Notes: generated from the letters alone by a model not told the origin. DNA of 64,000 nt from Gossypium raimondii (GCF_025698545.1 NC_068571.1:53353733-53417732); one strand, 5' to 3'; positions 49,682-62,267 are shown, numbered from the stretch's first letter. Numbers and translations are program-made.

Positions 49682-50815
49682 AATGAATTCCAATCGAGCA
49701 GACTCCGATGATATTGTGAATAACGCACCGGTCACCGTTCGTGGGGCAAAGTCGTCTGGATCTAGACTCGTGTTTGAGGGTCGTGAAGGAGAGGCTAAGG
49801 AAGCCTTCTTCCATATGATGAACGAGTGGTTCACTAAGGTTGTCTAAACTAATCTGGCTGCTCAGTAACCTCTACCCCCACCTTTTTCTTAACTGGTCCC
49901 CGTAGCTCCTCAAGTTAGAACCCGTACATTTAAACAAACTGCCCATTGATAAAATTAAAAAATATAGGGCCGAAGAGTTTAGAGCTACAGTTGATGACGA
50001 CCCTGAGAGAGCCAAAGCTTGAGAATACGATTCGGGTTTCCAATGAATTGTCTTGTACACCAGCGAAATGTGTTAAATGTGCCGTGTCTCTTCTGAAAGA
50101 TGTTGCATGCCAGTGGTGGAGCACTTTAATTTCTGTAGTACCAAGGGAGTAGATTACATGGGAATTCTTTCAGACAGAATTCAGAAAAAAGTATACAAGT
50201 CAACGATTTCTGGATCAAAAGCGCAAAAATTTTTAGATCTGAAATAGGGTCGTATGACTATATCTGAATATGAAAGAGAGCTTGCAAGACTGAGTAAGTA
50301 TGCCCGTGAATGCATTCCAACCAATGTGGTTATGTGCAAACGTTTTGAAGACGGGTTGAATGAAGGTATTAAGCTTTTAGTCGGTATGCTTGAACTGAAG
50401 GAATTTAAGGTTTTAGTTGATAGAGCTCACAAAGCTGAGGAGCTTAACAAAAAAGAAAAGAAAAGTTAAATTTAAAGCTAAAGATTCGAGGAAGAGATTT
50501 ATAGGAAAGTTTCATCAATCAACATCGAAGAAATCTAAATAATATCACTACCATCCTACTATTTCTATGGGGCATTCTAGTCGAGAGAGAGATGCGAGAC
50601 ACTCTAGTCCTAAACCTCAGGCTACATCTATAGCTAGTAAGGGTAGTGTTAAAATTGCTAGACCCGAGTGGAAACACTGCAACAAGCCACATTATGACGA
50701 GTGTCGAGTTAAAAGTCGAATATATTTCATGTGTGGTCCATTCGACCACTACCTTAGAGATTGCCCTGAGAAGTCTGAGAAAGAAAAAAGCTCAAACCGC
50801 GAGGCCGAGTAATAT
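49682..50815 (+). pseudogene. Ty3/gypsy gag, broken
   Basis: Starts at the ATG at 49682 (MNSNRADSDD). The first frame stops after 54 codons and further stops and shifts follow. The best-preserved part is 50254-50469: GRMTISEYERELARLSKYARE and FEDGLNEGIKLLVG, the retrotransposon gag core. The zinc knuckle lies at 50723-50764, but its first Cys is Tyr (TAT at 50723-50725); it reads YFMCGPFDHYLRDC. The frame changes again before protease. Confidence 0.85.
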
Positions 50816-51271
50816 AGCTGTTAGAGGGAAACCACCTCAAAATACTAGAAATATTAGTGGTAGTAGAGGTGCGACGAGAGATTCTGCAGTGAGATTTGAG
50901 GCACGAGCACCAGCCAGAGCTTATGTTATTCACTCTCGCGAAAATGAGTCGACACCAAATATTATCACCGGTACTTTTCCTCTTTTTAACACTGATGTAA
51001 CTACTTTGATTGATCCTAGATCAACCCATTCTTATATATGTACGAGTTTAGTGTATAGTAAGAGTTTACCGGTTGAATCCACTGAATTCGTTGTACAAGT
51101 GGTAACCCTTTAGGTCGGTATGTCTTAATTAATAAAGTCTGCAAGAATTGTCCTTTAATAACTCGGGGTTACAGTTTTTTGGCCGATTTGATGCTCTTAC
51201 TATTTGATGAATTTGATGTGATTTTAGGGATAGATTGGCTCACTCTACATGATGCGGTTGAAAATTGTAGA
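50816..51271 (+). pseudogene. Ty3/gypsy protease, N-terminal part before the nested insertion
   Basis: Contains ARAPARAYVIHSRE, then the aspartic protease motif as LIDPRSTHSYIC, in which the usual Gly of D-x-G is Arg (AGA at 51018-51020). LPVESTEFV and, after a stop, VILGIDWLTLHDAVENC follow. Sequence stops at 51271, where the Athila-type element is inserted, and resumes at 59119. Confidence 0.85.
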
Positions 51272-52829
51272 TGATGAGTGTCGAGTCCACCAATATAAAC
51301 CGACGCCTAATTTGCAATTTAAGTAGTATAGGGAGTCGGGTCAATCCCTTAGAGACTGGGTTTACTGCAAATTGTTGCTCTCTTGACCAGATTTATGTCG
51401 GGACAGTTGTCGTGCCCAAGAAGTTTGGGGGGATAAAATTTGAAAACCTGGAACCTGAATTAAATAAGGAAAAAATGCGTGAAAAGTAAAAGCTAGAAAT
51501 AAAATAATAAAAACAGTTAAATAAATCTGAGGAAAATTTAATTAAACTAAGCTCAGCTTTAGGCACGGGTTTTTCTCGTCTTTGAACTGATCCTCGAAAT
51601 TAAATGAACTCCTCTTTTCCAATAAGTTTATTATAGCTACCAAGGACGCCTCGGACACCAACTCTTCCTTGTGTAAATTAGTTATGGAACGTCCTATAAC
51701 TAACCCTTACCGATCGAATAACCAACGAAACGTTCGTGATTTAGAACTCCGGAAACTTTGCGTTCTAGAAGAGACTAGCTCGAACCAATGTCCTCAACTG
51801 CGTGGGACATTTAAATCCGGTTACTACTTCCCTTGATGGAACCAAACAGCAATCTCCACTTAACACGCCAACGTGTTCACAGAAAATCGATTAGATAATC
51901 GATCCTTTCAGATTTCTAACTGTACATCTAACCACACTAAATCAAATGACGTCTTTTTTGACTTAGTGTTGATTTGACTTTGTGAATTGACAAAATCATA
52001 CTCTTAATCCAGAGAAATAAGAAGTACTGGATTTTAGGAGTTAAATTGCTCGGGTTCGTAACTCACGAATCTTGATGAGGCTAACTCCGACCTAAAGTTG
52101 AAAATGGATTTAGTTGACTAAGTTTTGGGACATGTTGGTATTGGGCAGAATTGGAGAAGGTTGAATAAATGAAAAAGAGGTAAAAGTAAGTGGGTGAAGG
52201 TGACGCAAGGTTGGAAACTAATAGATGGAAAAATATAAGGAATTCATGTCAGCAACTAAATTTGCAAAAAGGAAAGAAAAGATTGAATTGCAAGAGATAA
52301 AAGCTGAATTGAAAAACTTAATGATTAAAAACTTGATTAAAAACTTGATGAAAAGCTTAAAAAGAACTTGATGCAAAACTTAATAAAAGAAAACTTGGTA
52401 ATTAAAAACTTGATTAATAACTTGATGAAAAAAACTTGGTGAAAGGCTTGATGAAAAAAACACTTAATGAATGACTTGATGAATAAATGAACAATGTAGC
52501 CCCCTATTTATACTAGTGGCCTTGCTAAATTAAGAGCCACTAATCATAGAAAGTCAAGGAAATAAAATATTCCATGATATAAAAATCCATACATAATCTC
52601 CCACTAAGTCAACATAAAATTTCAGCTAATTACATCTTGGAAAAATTCTGCTTTGGCCTACCCTCTTTGCTCCTTTCTTCAATCTAGCCCAATTATTTCA
52701 TTTTTCTTCTATTTGACCCCAAATTGTACCCCTGCACAATATTCAATATAAAAATGGAAAAATCAGTGGTGCACTCTCATAAATTAACCAATTTAATTAC
52801 ATAGAATATGTAACTTTAGCATTTAATCA
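51272..52829 (-). repeat. 3' LTR of the Athila-type element
   Basis: On the plus strand it starts TGATGAGTGTCGAG and ends AGCATTTAATCA. Against the other LTR about 19 differences are seen in the first 240 bases, mostly transitions. It includes short A-rich words of the type AACTTGATGAAAA at 52316-52480. Confidence 0.9.
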
Positions 52830-54139
52830 AATCCCCCTACTTAGCTTATGCTAGTCCTCGAGCATTTTGTATGTATCTGTAAAAGGAAAAATTTTCTCCA
52901 AAATAGGACTTGACCCCCATGGTTTGCACAATTCAACAATTTAATCCTAGTACATTAACATCTCAAATAACCTAGCCTAAGAAGTAAGTAAATATATTTC
53001 AGAATTTATTAGAGCTTGATAGACTTACCCTTCATTTTATTATTTTTGTACTTAAGACATTTTCAAATTTTTTTTACGCGAGACATGATGACAACCTAAG
53101 CACCATGTTTTGGTTACTCGATTTGGATGTCTCTAAGCAGGATATTTTGCCCTACCCGTGATAGCTTGTTAGCGGAGTGAGTGCAAAAAAATTAGACAGC
53201 CACACGAACCTTTTTACGCGAGATGTGATGACAACCGAAGCACTACGTTCCGGTTACTCAGCGTGATGTACAACCCTAATTTTTCACTTTTAACTTTCGT
53301 ATCAGAGGAGTATTATTATTTATTCATTTCTTCTTTTTCTCTCTCTTTTTTTTTGAAGAGAAGGCAGAAAATTAACATATGGTATAAGGTAGGCAGTCAA
53401 GCAAACTCATAATTCCTAAAAAAAATTTCTTACCCACTAAGTCTAGGTTAATGAAAAGTTTTATGTGTAAAGAACTCAATAGCTAAATAGGTCAAACCAT
53501 AAGTGTACCATCCGAATTTATCAAAAGAAAAAATTTACCTTTCACGAAAAACATGCAAAAACAGATAAGCAAATTAGAACCAATTTATATTTCCCACCCC
53601 TACTTATTTTACATGGTCTCAATGTAATTTGAATTATTTAAAGGATAAAAAGTAAAACTAAGTAAGGAAAGGAAAAATTAACTGCCTATGTGTTTTAACG
53701 TCATGGAGGGTGGTCTCGTAGGTGTGTGAAAACGTCTGTCACTAAGGTGCGTAAAGAGTCGAGGCCTTCCTTGATTTGGGTTAATCGAGTTTCGACAGAC
53801 GTGGGGGGCTTCAACTTCATCTTAGAAGGTCTACCTGCAAAATAAAATAGAAGGAATAAAAATAAAATAAAATGTGTAATTTTTATTTCTCGAATTTATT
53901 AACTAAGCTATAAACTCGAGAAATAAATTATTAAAAACCAAGATTACAAGATTTAGTAAAATAGTCGTGATAACTGCACGAGGTAAGTTCCCAGGAAAGA
54001 GAGGTGAATTATAATGGACATTCTTAAGTACCAAGTCTTTCCTTAGACAGAACTGATCCTCGACATGCATTTTCATTTTTCGTTTTACAAAAAAATTATT
54101 TGCATAAAGGGAAAATTTTGGGTTGCCTCCCAACAGCAC
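52830..54139 (-). other. Athila 3' noncoding region with polypurine tract
   Basis: Noncoding DNA between the polypurine tract (52830-52842) and the RT remnant. TTTTTACGCGAGA(C/T)(A/G)TGATGACAACC occurs at about 53078 and about 53211, a local duplication about 133 bases apart. The minus-strand phrase GTGCTGTTGGGAGGCAACCC near 54120-54140 is the kind of sequence that follows the coding part of Athila elements. Confidence 0.65.
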
Positions 54140-54875
54140 TTTGTTTAACGTCGTTAGCTCGACGACTTATTATTCAAATTCTTATCCTTTTGTAATAGAC
54201 TGCAAAGCGGTTGCACGATATTCAAGAAGTCTTTTACGAATATCCTGTAAAATTCGTGCACCGTGAAGTCATCTATGAAGATTTCAAAGATTTTCTCGGC
54301 ATAATCGAGAATATGCTCAACATGCATATCTGGAAAGTGGCCGAAGCATTACAGAGTCCAAACGGTATTCGTCTATACGCAAATGTTCCGAAGGGGCACG
54401 TGAAAGTTGTTTTGTCTTGATTCTCATGTGCCACCGGAATTTGGAAAAATCTTGAGTACCCATCGAGACAATAATAATGGGTCTTACCAGCTAATCGCTC
54501 GAGCATTTGATCGATGAAAGGAAGTGAAAAATGGTCTTTTCGAGTAGCTACGTTCAACTTCCTGTAATCGAAACCCTCCATCCATTCTGGCCTCGGGAAG
54601 GGACCAGCTCTCCTGACGAGTTTTTCACCACTGTCACGCTAGTTTTCTTAGGTTTTACATGAACCGGGCAAACTCAATCACTGTCAGAAATCGGGTATGT
54701 TATTCCAGCATCTAACAGTTTCTGGATCTCCTTCTTTACTACCTCCATCATGGGTGGATTAAGGCGTCTTTGAGCATCTCTCTTTGGTTTTGTGTTATCT
54801 TCGATGGAGATTTTGTGTATACAAGTGGATGGACTTAGCCCTTTTATGTTAGCCATCATCCAACCAATAGCTTCT
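54140..54875 (-). pseudogene. Athila reverse transcriptase remnant
   Basis: Minus-strand pieces of RT. KDNTKPKRDAQRRLNPPM-like sequence followed by EIQKLLDAGITYPISDSD lies at 54859-54674. GFDYRKLNVATRKDHFSLPF, GYSRFFQIPVA and YRRIPFGLCNASATFQ lie at 54581-54340, with a frame break between the two. The frame near FIDDF (54260-54240) then jumps to FYRIFVKDFLNIVQPLCSLLQKD, which normally lies about 100 residues further on, and ends at about 54160. RT palm and thumb parts, RNase H and integrase are deleted. Confidence 0.85.
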
Positions 54876-57420
54876 TTATAATCTCTCAGAACTCGAACTA
54901 GACATTCCCCCCTCGTGTTTGGTTAGTTTGCTTGACACTTTCACCGATAAAGTGTCTGTCTCTCCCAAAAAGACGTATTTAAGGTGGTCCGGCAATGCTT
55001 TAAACTCCAAGATTGGTGGCTGCACAATCGAAGGCAACATTTGAGTTTGGGAAGGTAATAGTTCAAATTGGTTACCTCGATTCGTCAACAATGGTGGCGT
55101 CTCCAAGTGTTTGACTATTTCTCGCAATGGATCTTCTATAATTGATAATTCCTCGAGATAATTTAAAACATCCATGTTAATGCTTCTGTAAAGGGCAGTT
55201 TCCAACTCATCAAAGTCATGATATTCAGAATAAGATTGAGTGAAACAGTCTATAATATCGATACAGGAAATATTTGACAGTGAGTTAGGATGACTCATAG
55301 CTTCGTAGACGTTGATTTCACCATCAAACTCCATTGTCAGTGTTTCGCTCTGAACATCAATTTTTGCACTTGCGGTACTTAGGAATGGCCTTCCAAGCAA
55401 AATGTCAGACGAATTAGTTGAGTTATCATCCTCTATATTAATAATGTAAAAATCTGCAGGGAAAACTAATTCGTTAACTTTAACAAGGACGTCTTCAAGC
55501 AACCCCTCGGGATAGACGACTAACCTGTCCGCCAGCTGGATTATTACTCTTGTCTCTTTTAAAGGACCCGCGTTAATCAATTTATAAATAGAATAAGGCA
55601 TAACATTGATGGAAGCCCTTAAATCACACATGGCTTTCTTAATGCCTATATTACCTATCTCACAGGAAATAGCAAACATACATTGGTCATTGTATTTGAG
55701 CGGAACTTTCTTTTGCAGTACTGCGGAGACATTTTCTCCTAAATTTACTCTTTCGTTACCTATTAACCTCCTCTTGCTAGTGCACAATTCCTTGAGGAAT
55801 TTTGCATAACGAGGGATTTTTTTGATAGCGTTGAGCAAATGGATATTTACCTCCACCTTCCTGAATATTTCGAGAATTTCTTTTTCCTCATTCTCTTTTA
55901 TATCCTCTGCGAGCCTTCCTAAAAAAGGTGGTGGCATTACAACTGGTTTCTGAATTTCTGATTCCGGTCTTACTTTTAAATCAGAGATTTGTTTTTCCCG
56001 TTCCTTGTCTTGCCCATGACTTTTGTCTGGAACTGTTTCCAGAACATTTGCACTACGAAGAGTTATTGCTCTTATATTCTGCCTAGGATTCGACTCTGTC
56101 TGGGAAGGTAATTTACCTTGAGATTCCAAATGATTAACTGCCATCGAAAGTTTACTAACTTGATTAGTTAACTCTTGTATTGATGCGTCTGTCCTCTGTG
56201 GATATTTTGTAGCATCGATGGCAAGTCTTTCCACAACAGCTTCTGTTGTTGTGGTGGTTGCAAAGGTCTCTGTTGGTATGATAGATTATATCGAAGATTA
56301 GCTCCATAATTCAAGTTGGGATGATCCTTCTACCCGGGATTATGGGTGTTGAAGAAAGGATCATAGCGTCTTTACGAAGGTCCCAGAAAACTTTCAATAG
56401 CATCAACATGTGCCGTTGAATTATCATTAAGGATTGGGCACAAATTCGTCGGATGTTCAGATGTAGTACAAATTCTAAACAGTTGGGTCAGATTCTTCTT
56501 TTCTGTAAGCATAGATTGATCAATATTAGTAAGCTTATCCAATTTATCTTCTTAATATGAAACATTTACCTCATTAACTCGTCTTATAGATTCTGAATTT
56601 GGCCGACACTACAGAGAATTTACCGCCATGGTGGATATCAGTTCTCTTGCCCTTTGAGGAGTCATATTGACAAGCGCCCCTTCACTAGCAGCGTCAATCA
56701 TTTTCATTTCCATAGGGAGGAAACCCTCGTAGAAATACTAAAGATATGATTGCTCAGTCAAACCGTGTTGAGGACAACTTGCACACAGTTTTTTGTACCG
56801 CTCCCAATAGTCGTAGAGCGATTCACTCTCCATTTGGTGAATTCCCACTATATCTCTCATAAGTTCAGCTGCTCGCGATGCTGGGAAAAATCTATCAAGA
56901 AATTTACGAGATAAGTCATTCCACGTTATAATAGAATCGGGGGGTAAGTAAAATAACCATTCTCTTACTGTATCGAATAAAGAAAAAGGAAAGACTCGAA
57001 GTTTAATTTCATCTTCGGTTACTCCCTGGGGTTTCATGCTTGAGCAGGCCATGTGGAATTCCCTCAAGTGAGTGTGTGGATTTTCGTTCTTCAAGCCTCA
57101 AAAAGTGGTTAAAAGGTGAATCAGGCCCGACTTCAACTCGTACGGGGTTTCTTCGGTATGATAGTTAATGCATAACGGTGTTTGCTCGTTGGACGCAGTG
57201 GCCAGTTGACGAATGGTTCGATTTGCCATCCTTTCTGGTTCACAAATATTGCCTTTTGCTTCTTTCGTTTCAGAAAGAGGTTTGGTCTCAGGTTCAACCA
57301 CTTCGACTTGTTTCCCACGTCGAATTGCCTTTGCACAAATTGCTTGGTTCAACTTTTTTATTTCGGATTCTAGGATCCTTTGTCCTAGCTCAACTTTTGC
57401 TTTACTTGCACGTTTAAGAG
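54876..57420 (-). pseudogene. Athila gag and protease region
   Basis: Read right to left. The gag N-terminus (RTIRQLATA-like, YELKSGLIHLL) lies at 57352-57098. The retrotransposon gag core lies at 57094-56738 (DTVREWLFYLPP, WNDLSRKFLDRFFPASR, YDYWERYKKLCASCPQHG). A stretch with at least five stops follows at 56737-56235, including a worn zinc knuckle (FRICTTSEHPTNLCP, first Cys lost). A long open frame of 452 codons runs from 56234 to 54876. This last part carries the protease: DLRASINVMPYSIYKL with Arg in place of the active-site Gly (codon at 55617-55619), then LADRLVVYPEGLLEDVLVKV and DILLGRPFLSTASAKID. Confidence 0.9.
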
Positions 57421-57535
57421 CTTCCGTCTTTTTTCATCTTGCTCATGCCGATTTCTCGATGTCTGGGTCGTATTCGAGATCTTCAGATGTAGATCTAGTC
57501 TTGAAGACGATTTAAACAAATGTAAGTATTGTCAA

Positions 57536-57557
57536 TCCCCAGCAACGGCGCTAAAAT
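57536..57557 (-). other. Primer binding site, tRNA-Asp type
   Basis: On the minus strand, directly after the LTR end, lies TTTTAGCGCCGTTGCTGGGG. This is two changes from the TGGCGCCGTTGCCGGGGA site typical of Athila elements. Confidence 0.85.
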
Positions 57558-59113
57558 TGATGGGTGTCGAGTCCACCAATATAAACCCACGCCTAATTTG
57601 CAATTTAAGCAGTATAGGGAGTAGGGTCGATCCCTTAGAGACTGGATTTATTGCAAATTGTTACTCTCTTGATCAGATTTATGTCGGGGCAGTTGTTGTG
57701 CCCAAGAAGTTCGAGGGGATAAAATTTGAAAACCTGAAACCTGAAATAAACCGGGAAAAAATGCGTGAAAAGTAAAAGCTGGAAATAAAATAATAAAAAC
57801 AGTTAAATAAATCTGAAGAAAATTTAATTAAACTAAGCTAAGCTGTAGGCACGGGTTTTTCCCGTCTTTAAACTGATCCTCGAAATTAGATAAACTCCTC
57901 TTTTCCAATAAGCTAGTTATAGCTACCAAGGACGCCTCGGACACCAACTCTTCCTTGTGTAAATTAGTTATGGAACGTTCTATAACTAACCATTACCGAC
58001 CGAAAAACCAACGAAAGGTTCGTGATTTAGAACTCTGGTAAATTTGCGTTCTAGAATAGCCTAGCTCGAACCAATGTCCTCAACCGCGTGAGACATTTAA
58101 ATACGGTTACTACTTCACTTGACGGAATCAAACAACAATCTCCACTTGCCACGCCAATGTGTTCACAAAAAACTGATTAGACAATCGATCCTTTCGGAAT
58201 TCCAACTGTACGTCTAACCACACTAAATCAAACGACGTCTTTTTGACTTAGTGTTGATTTGACTTTGCGAGTTGACAAAATCATACTCTTAATCCAGAGA
58301 AATAATAAGTACTGGATTTTATGAGTTAAATTGCTCGGGTTCGTAACTCATGGATCTTGACGAGGCTAACTCCGACCTAAAGCTAAAAATGGATTTGTTG
58401 ACTAAGGTTTGGGACATGTTGGTATTGGGCAGAATTGGAGAAGGTTGAATAAATGAAAAAGAGATGAAAGTAAGTGGGTGAAGGTGACGCAAGGTTGGAA
58501 ACTAATAGATGGAAAAATATAAGGAATTAATGTCAGCAACTAAATTTGCAAAAAGGAAAGACAAGATTGAATTGCAAGAGATAAAAGCTGAATTGAAAAA
58601 CTTAATGATTAAAAACTTGATGGAAAACTTTATGAAAAGCTTAAAAAAAACTTGATGCAAAACTTAATAAAAAAAACTTGGTAATTAAAAACTTGATTAG
58701 TAACTTGATGAAAAGCACTTGATGAAAGACTTGATGAAAAAAAAACACTTAATGAATGACCAGATGAATAAATGAACAATGTAGCCCCCTATTTATACTA
58801 GTGGCCTTACTAAATTAAGAGCCACTAATCATAGAAAATCAAGGAAATAAAATATTTCATGATATAAAAAATCCCTACATAATCTCCTACTAAGTCAACA
58901 TAAAATTTCAGCTAATTACATCTTGAAAAAATTCTGCTTTGGCCTGCCTTCTTTGCTCCTTTCTTCATCTAGCCCAATTGTTTCCTTTTTCTTCTATTTG
59001 ACCCCAAATTGGCCCGCTGCAGAAAATTCAATATAAAAATGGAAAAATTATTGGTGCACTCTCATAAATTAACCAATTTAATTACATAAAATTGTAATTT
59101 TAGCATTTAATCA
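57558..59113 (-). repeat. 5' LTR of the Athila-type element
   Basis: On the plus strand it starts TGATGGGTGTCGAG and ends AGCATTTAATCA, then the target duplication GTGGA. It matches 51272-52829 end to end with scattered substitutions and small indels. Confidence 0.9.
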
Positions 59114-59118
59114 GTGGA

Positions 59119-59907
59119 GGAAAGCTTATTGTATTAAAATGTCAAAACGGTAAGACTCTTCGTATTGAATCCGATGATTTGAGTGGTTTGCCTATTGTGA
59201 TATCGGCTATGCTAGCACAGAAATATGTGATAAAATGTTGCGATGCCTACCTTGCGAATGTACTGGATACAATGTAGTTTGAACTGAAGATTGAATCAGT
59301 GCCAGTGGTTTCCGAATATTCAGATGTATTTCCAGAAAAGTTACCTGGATTGCCACCAATCAGAGAGGTTGAGTTTGCTATTGAGTTAGTACTAGGAATA
59401 TCACCGATATCGATAGCTACGTACAGAATGGCTCCGACAGAGTTGAAAGAGTTGAAAGCTCTGTTGCAATAGTTAACAGATAAAGATTTTGCACGACCGA
59501 GTTTCTCACCCTGGGGTGCAGCAGTTTTGTTTGTAAAGAAGAAAGATGGTTCAATGAGATTGTGTATTGATTATCGACAACTCAACAAGGTTACAATTGA
59601 GAACAAGTATCCATTGCCGCGAATAAATAATTTGTTTAATCAGCTAAAAGGTGCCACGATATTTTCAAAGATTGATTTACGATCCGGCTATTATCAGTTG
59701 CGGGTTAAAGATTTAGATGTGCCGAAAACTGCATTCAGGACCAGGTACAGACACTACGAATTTCTTGTTATGCCATTTGGGTTAACTAATGCCCCGACAA
59801 TATTCATGGACTTGATAAATCAAACTTTTGGCTGTATTTGGACAGATTTGTCGTTGTGTTCATTGATGATATCTTGATCTGTTGCCGAGACGAGTCTGAA
59901 CATGCTG
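59119..59907 (+). pseudogene. Host Ty3/gypsy protease end and reverse transcriptase
   Basis: Continues from 51271 after removal of the nested element. DDLSGLPIVISAMLAQKYV and VVSEYSDVFPEKLPGLPP are followed by [47 protein letters not shown] and [12 protein letters not shown]. Stops lie at about 59276 and 59470. After NQTF (about 59828) the frame shifts by one and [10 protein letters not shown] (the catalytic Asp-Asp) lies in the next frame. The sequence is cut at 59907 by a solo LTR. Confidence 0.9.
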
Positions 59908-60169
59908 TGTAAAGACCAGACAGTCATGGGTGTCGAAAAATGCATTTTTGAACTCTGTTATCGTAATCAGACTCGTAAATATTTATTAAAAATATTTACG
60001 AAGTTAGTTGTGTAGTTAATTAGGTTTTGGTTCGGTGAAATTGCATAAATTAAGAGCAATTAGGTAAAAGGACTAAATTGTATAAAGAGTGAAAGTTGAA
60101 TTATAGATTAAAGAAAAATTAAAAAGACCAAAGGAGCAATTATGCCAAAGGTCATAATTGGGGCGACAT

Positions 60170-60260
60170 AAGTGTATATATATATTATAAATATTTAAAG
60201 TTAAAATATATATATATATTATAATATTAAAACTTAAAAGTTAAGTATATATATTATTAT
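60170..60260. repeat. AT-rich microsatellite-like stretch
   Basis: Runs of TATATATAT, ATATATATATAT and TATTATTATATTATAATAAT inside the solo LTR. No function is suggested. Confidence 0.75.
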
Positions 60261-61214
60261 ATTATAATAATTAAATAAAAGAAAAAGAATAGAAAAAGAA
60301 AGAGCATAGAAACGAAACAAAAGAGAAAAAGGAAAGAAAAGCAGAAAGAAAGAGAATTAGGGTTTTAAGGGTTCAAAGCTCAAATTGGTTAGTCAATTTA
60401 GTCCATTTTCTTGTAATTTTTATGTTTTTGGAATCCCAGTATTAAATACTACTCGACCCATGTCAAAATTTTAGAAGTTATTAAGTTATTAAGTAATGTT
60501 TATGTTGAATAATTTTAGTACTAGGGATTAAATTGATAGATTTTAAGTTAGAAATGAAAAGGATTTAATTGTAGAATAAATTGTAAATTTTGAGTAATAG
60601 GGACTAAATTGTGAAAATTTAAAATGTAAGGATTTAAGTGAAATTAAGGAGTTAAATGTAGTTTAAAGTGGAAATTGAATGAAAATATAAGGTTAAATGT
60701 AAAGAAATAAAGTTAGTCTCGATTTAGTGACTAAATAGAAAATTAGGCAAATATTGAGCACAAATTGAAATATGCAATATGAAATTGAATTGTGTCATAT
60801 TGATGAATTTTAGTTGTTTTAATTCTGTAGCTAACGTTGTACCGGAATCTTCGATTAAAAAGGGGAAAGATAAAGTCGACGTAGAATAGCTCGGAATTCT
60901 TGGTTTGTATTTATATAATCCAAATCTAGTTATTAATTATTGTATTTTGATTTAATGCTTATGGTAAGTGGTTGAGGTGAGTATTTGGTATTTTGATATT
61001 GAATTGAACTAAAGTTGATGGAAATTGATTGAATTGGTATATATATTATGATTGTATTGATTATTTGGTTTCAATTGAATTTATGTGATTATATGAAAAA
61101 TTGATATTGATTATTGGTTATTTTTGAAATATGAAATTTAAACCCTATTAACTGTATCGGGCTAAGTTGGATATAGATGACATGCCATAACATTGGAAGA
61201 GTTCAAGTATTTCT

Positions 61215-61442
61215 TCGACTTCGAGTTGATGAGACACTGGGTGTCAAATTATTACTTCAGATTAATTCGATGAGGCATTGGGTGCCAATTTACTTCGGTT
61301 TAGTCGATGAGACACTAGGAGTCAAATTATTACTTCGGATTAATTCGATGAGGCATTGGGTGCCAATTTACTTCGATTTAGTCGATGAGACACTAGGTGT
61401 CAAATTATTACTTCGAATTATCCGATGAGGCACTGGGTGCCA
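61215..61442. repeat. Tandem repeat, about 86 bp units of two half-units
   Basis: TGATGAGACACTGGGTGTCAA alternates with TGATGAGGCATTGGGTGCCA. Together they form an 86 bp unit present about 2.6 times, each half containing ATTACTTC or TTACTTCG. The open frame across it comes from the repeat period and is not a gene. Confidence 0.85.
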
Positions 61443-62267
61443 AACGGGTGTGTTTGGTTAGATCCGTGTATCCGTCCGAGTCGTGTTAATAGGGGTAATT
61501 AATTGAAATGGCACTATGATTGATATTAGATGATATTGTATGCGAAATGAAAATGGGACAGTAAATTAAGACATATGAATTGTGTATTCATGAATTGGAT
61601 ATGGAATGAAAAATATTGTTGTTTAAATGATATGTGTATTATATCGTGAAAAGTTATTATATAGCAAATGATGAGAATTTAGTCTGGTATGAATAATGTA
61701 TTTATGAATTGAATATTGAATGACTAATGTCATTATATGAATAAATGTGGTTTTTAATATTCAATTGTGCTTATAATTAAAATGTACATATTATATTATC
61801 TTGTCTTTAAATATTTGGATTATAGAAATACCACTGAGTTTTACTCAGCGTACGGTTTGTATTCCGTACGCGGGTTAGGTACTTAATTTTGATCGCCGAA
61901 ACAGCATCCAACAACGATCTCGGTCTCAAATGTGTTGATGTTTATCCTTTTGAAATGTGTTGGCATGTACCTAGGATGTCTAACTATTAATCATTTTATG
62001 GAATGATTCTAAATAAGATTATAAGTTAATATTGGTTTTTTATATATGTATATATATAAATGTGTGTTTATGTTAAGGTCATATTATGGCATGTCAAGTT
62101 AATAATTAAATGAACATTAAATAGGCAAAATAGTTTGAATTTGGCATGTTTACAAATTAAACTTGAATATTATATAATATGAAATATTTGAAATTATGTC
62201 TGTTTGATTGGTAATGCTCTGAAACCTTATTCTGGTGCCGGATTTGGGTTAGGGGTGTTACATGCCG

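Larger units (their letters stand above)
51272..59113 (-). mobile_element. Athila-type Ty3/gypsy element, internally deleted, nested in protease/RT of the host
   Basis: 7842 bp with two LTRs of 1558 bp (51272-52829) and 1556 bp (57558-59113), flanked by GTAGA (51267-51271) and GTGGA (59114-59118), a one-mismatch 5 bp target duplication. Orientation is minus. A tRNA-Asp-type primer site lies left of the right LTR, and a polypurine tract (AAGTAGGGGGATT on the minus strand) abuts the left LTR at 52830-52842. The gag and protease regions remain. RT is fragmentary, and RNase H, integrase and any env-like region are gone. The primer site and gag style place it in the Athila clade. Confidence 0.92.
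59908..62262 (+). mobile_element. Solo LTR nested in the host reverse transcriptase
   Basis: 2355 bp, TGTAAAGACC to GGGTTAGGGGTGTTACA, flanked by TGCTG (59903-59907) and TGCCG (62263-62267). Removing it and one flank joins DESEHA to EHLRTVLQ, the normal RT order. Its 3' end resembles that of the host LTR at 49545, so both belong to related families, but the 5' starts differ. It contains a tandem repeat at 61215-61442 and an AT microsatellite-like stretch at 60170-60260. Confidence 0.9.

Noticed and set aside
61177-61428. 83-codon repetitive open frame
   Set aside because: Produced by the tandem repeat in a solo LTR whose period keeps one frame open.
61215-61442. CRISPR-like spaced repeats
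   Set aside because: Plant nuclear DNA; units are contiguous tandem repeats in an LTR without unique spacers.
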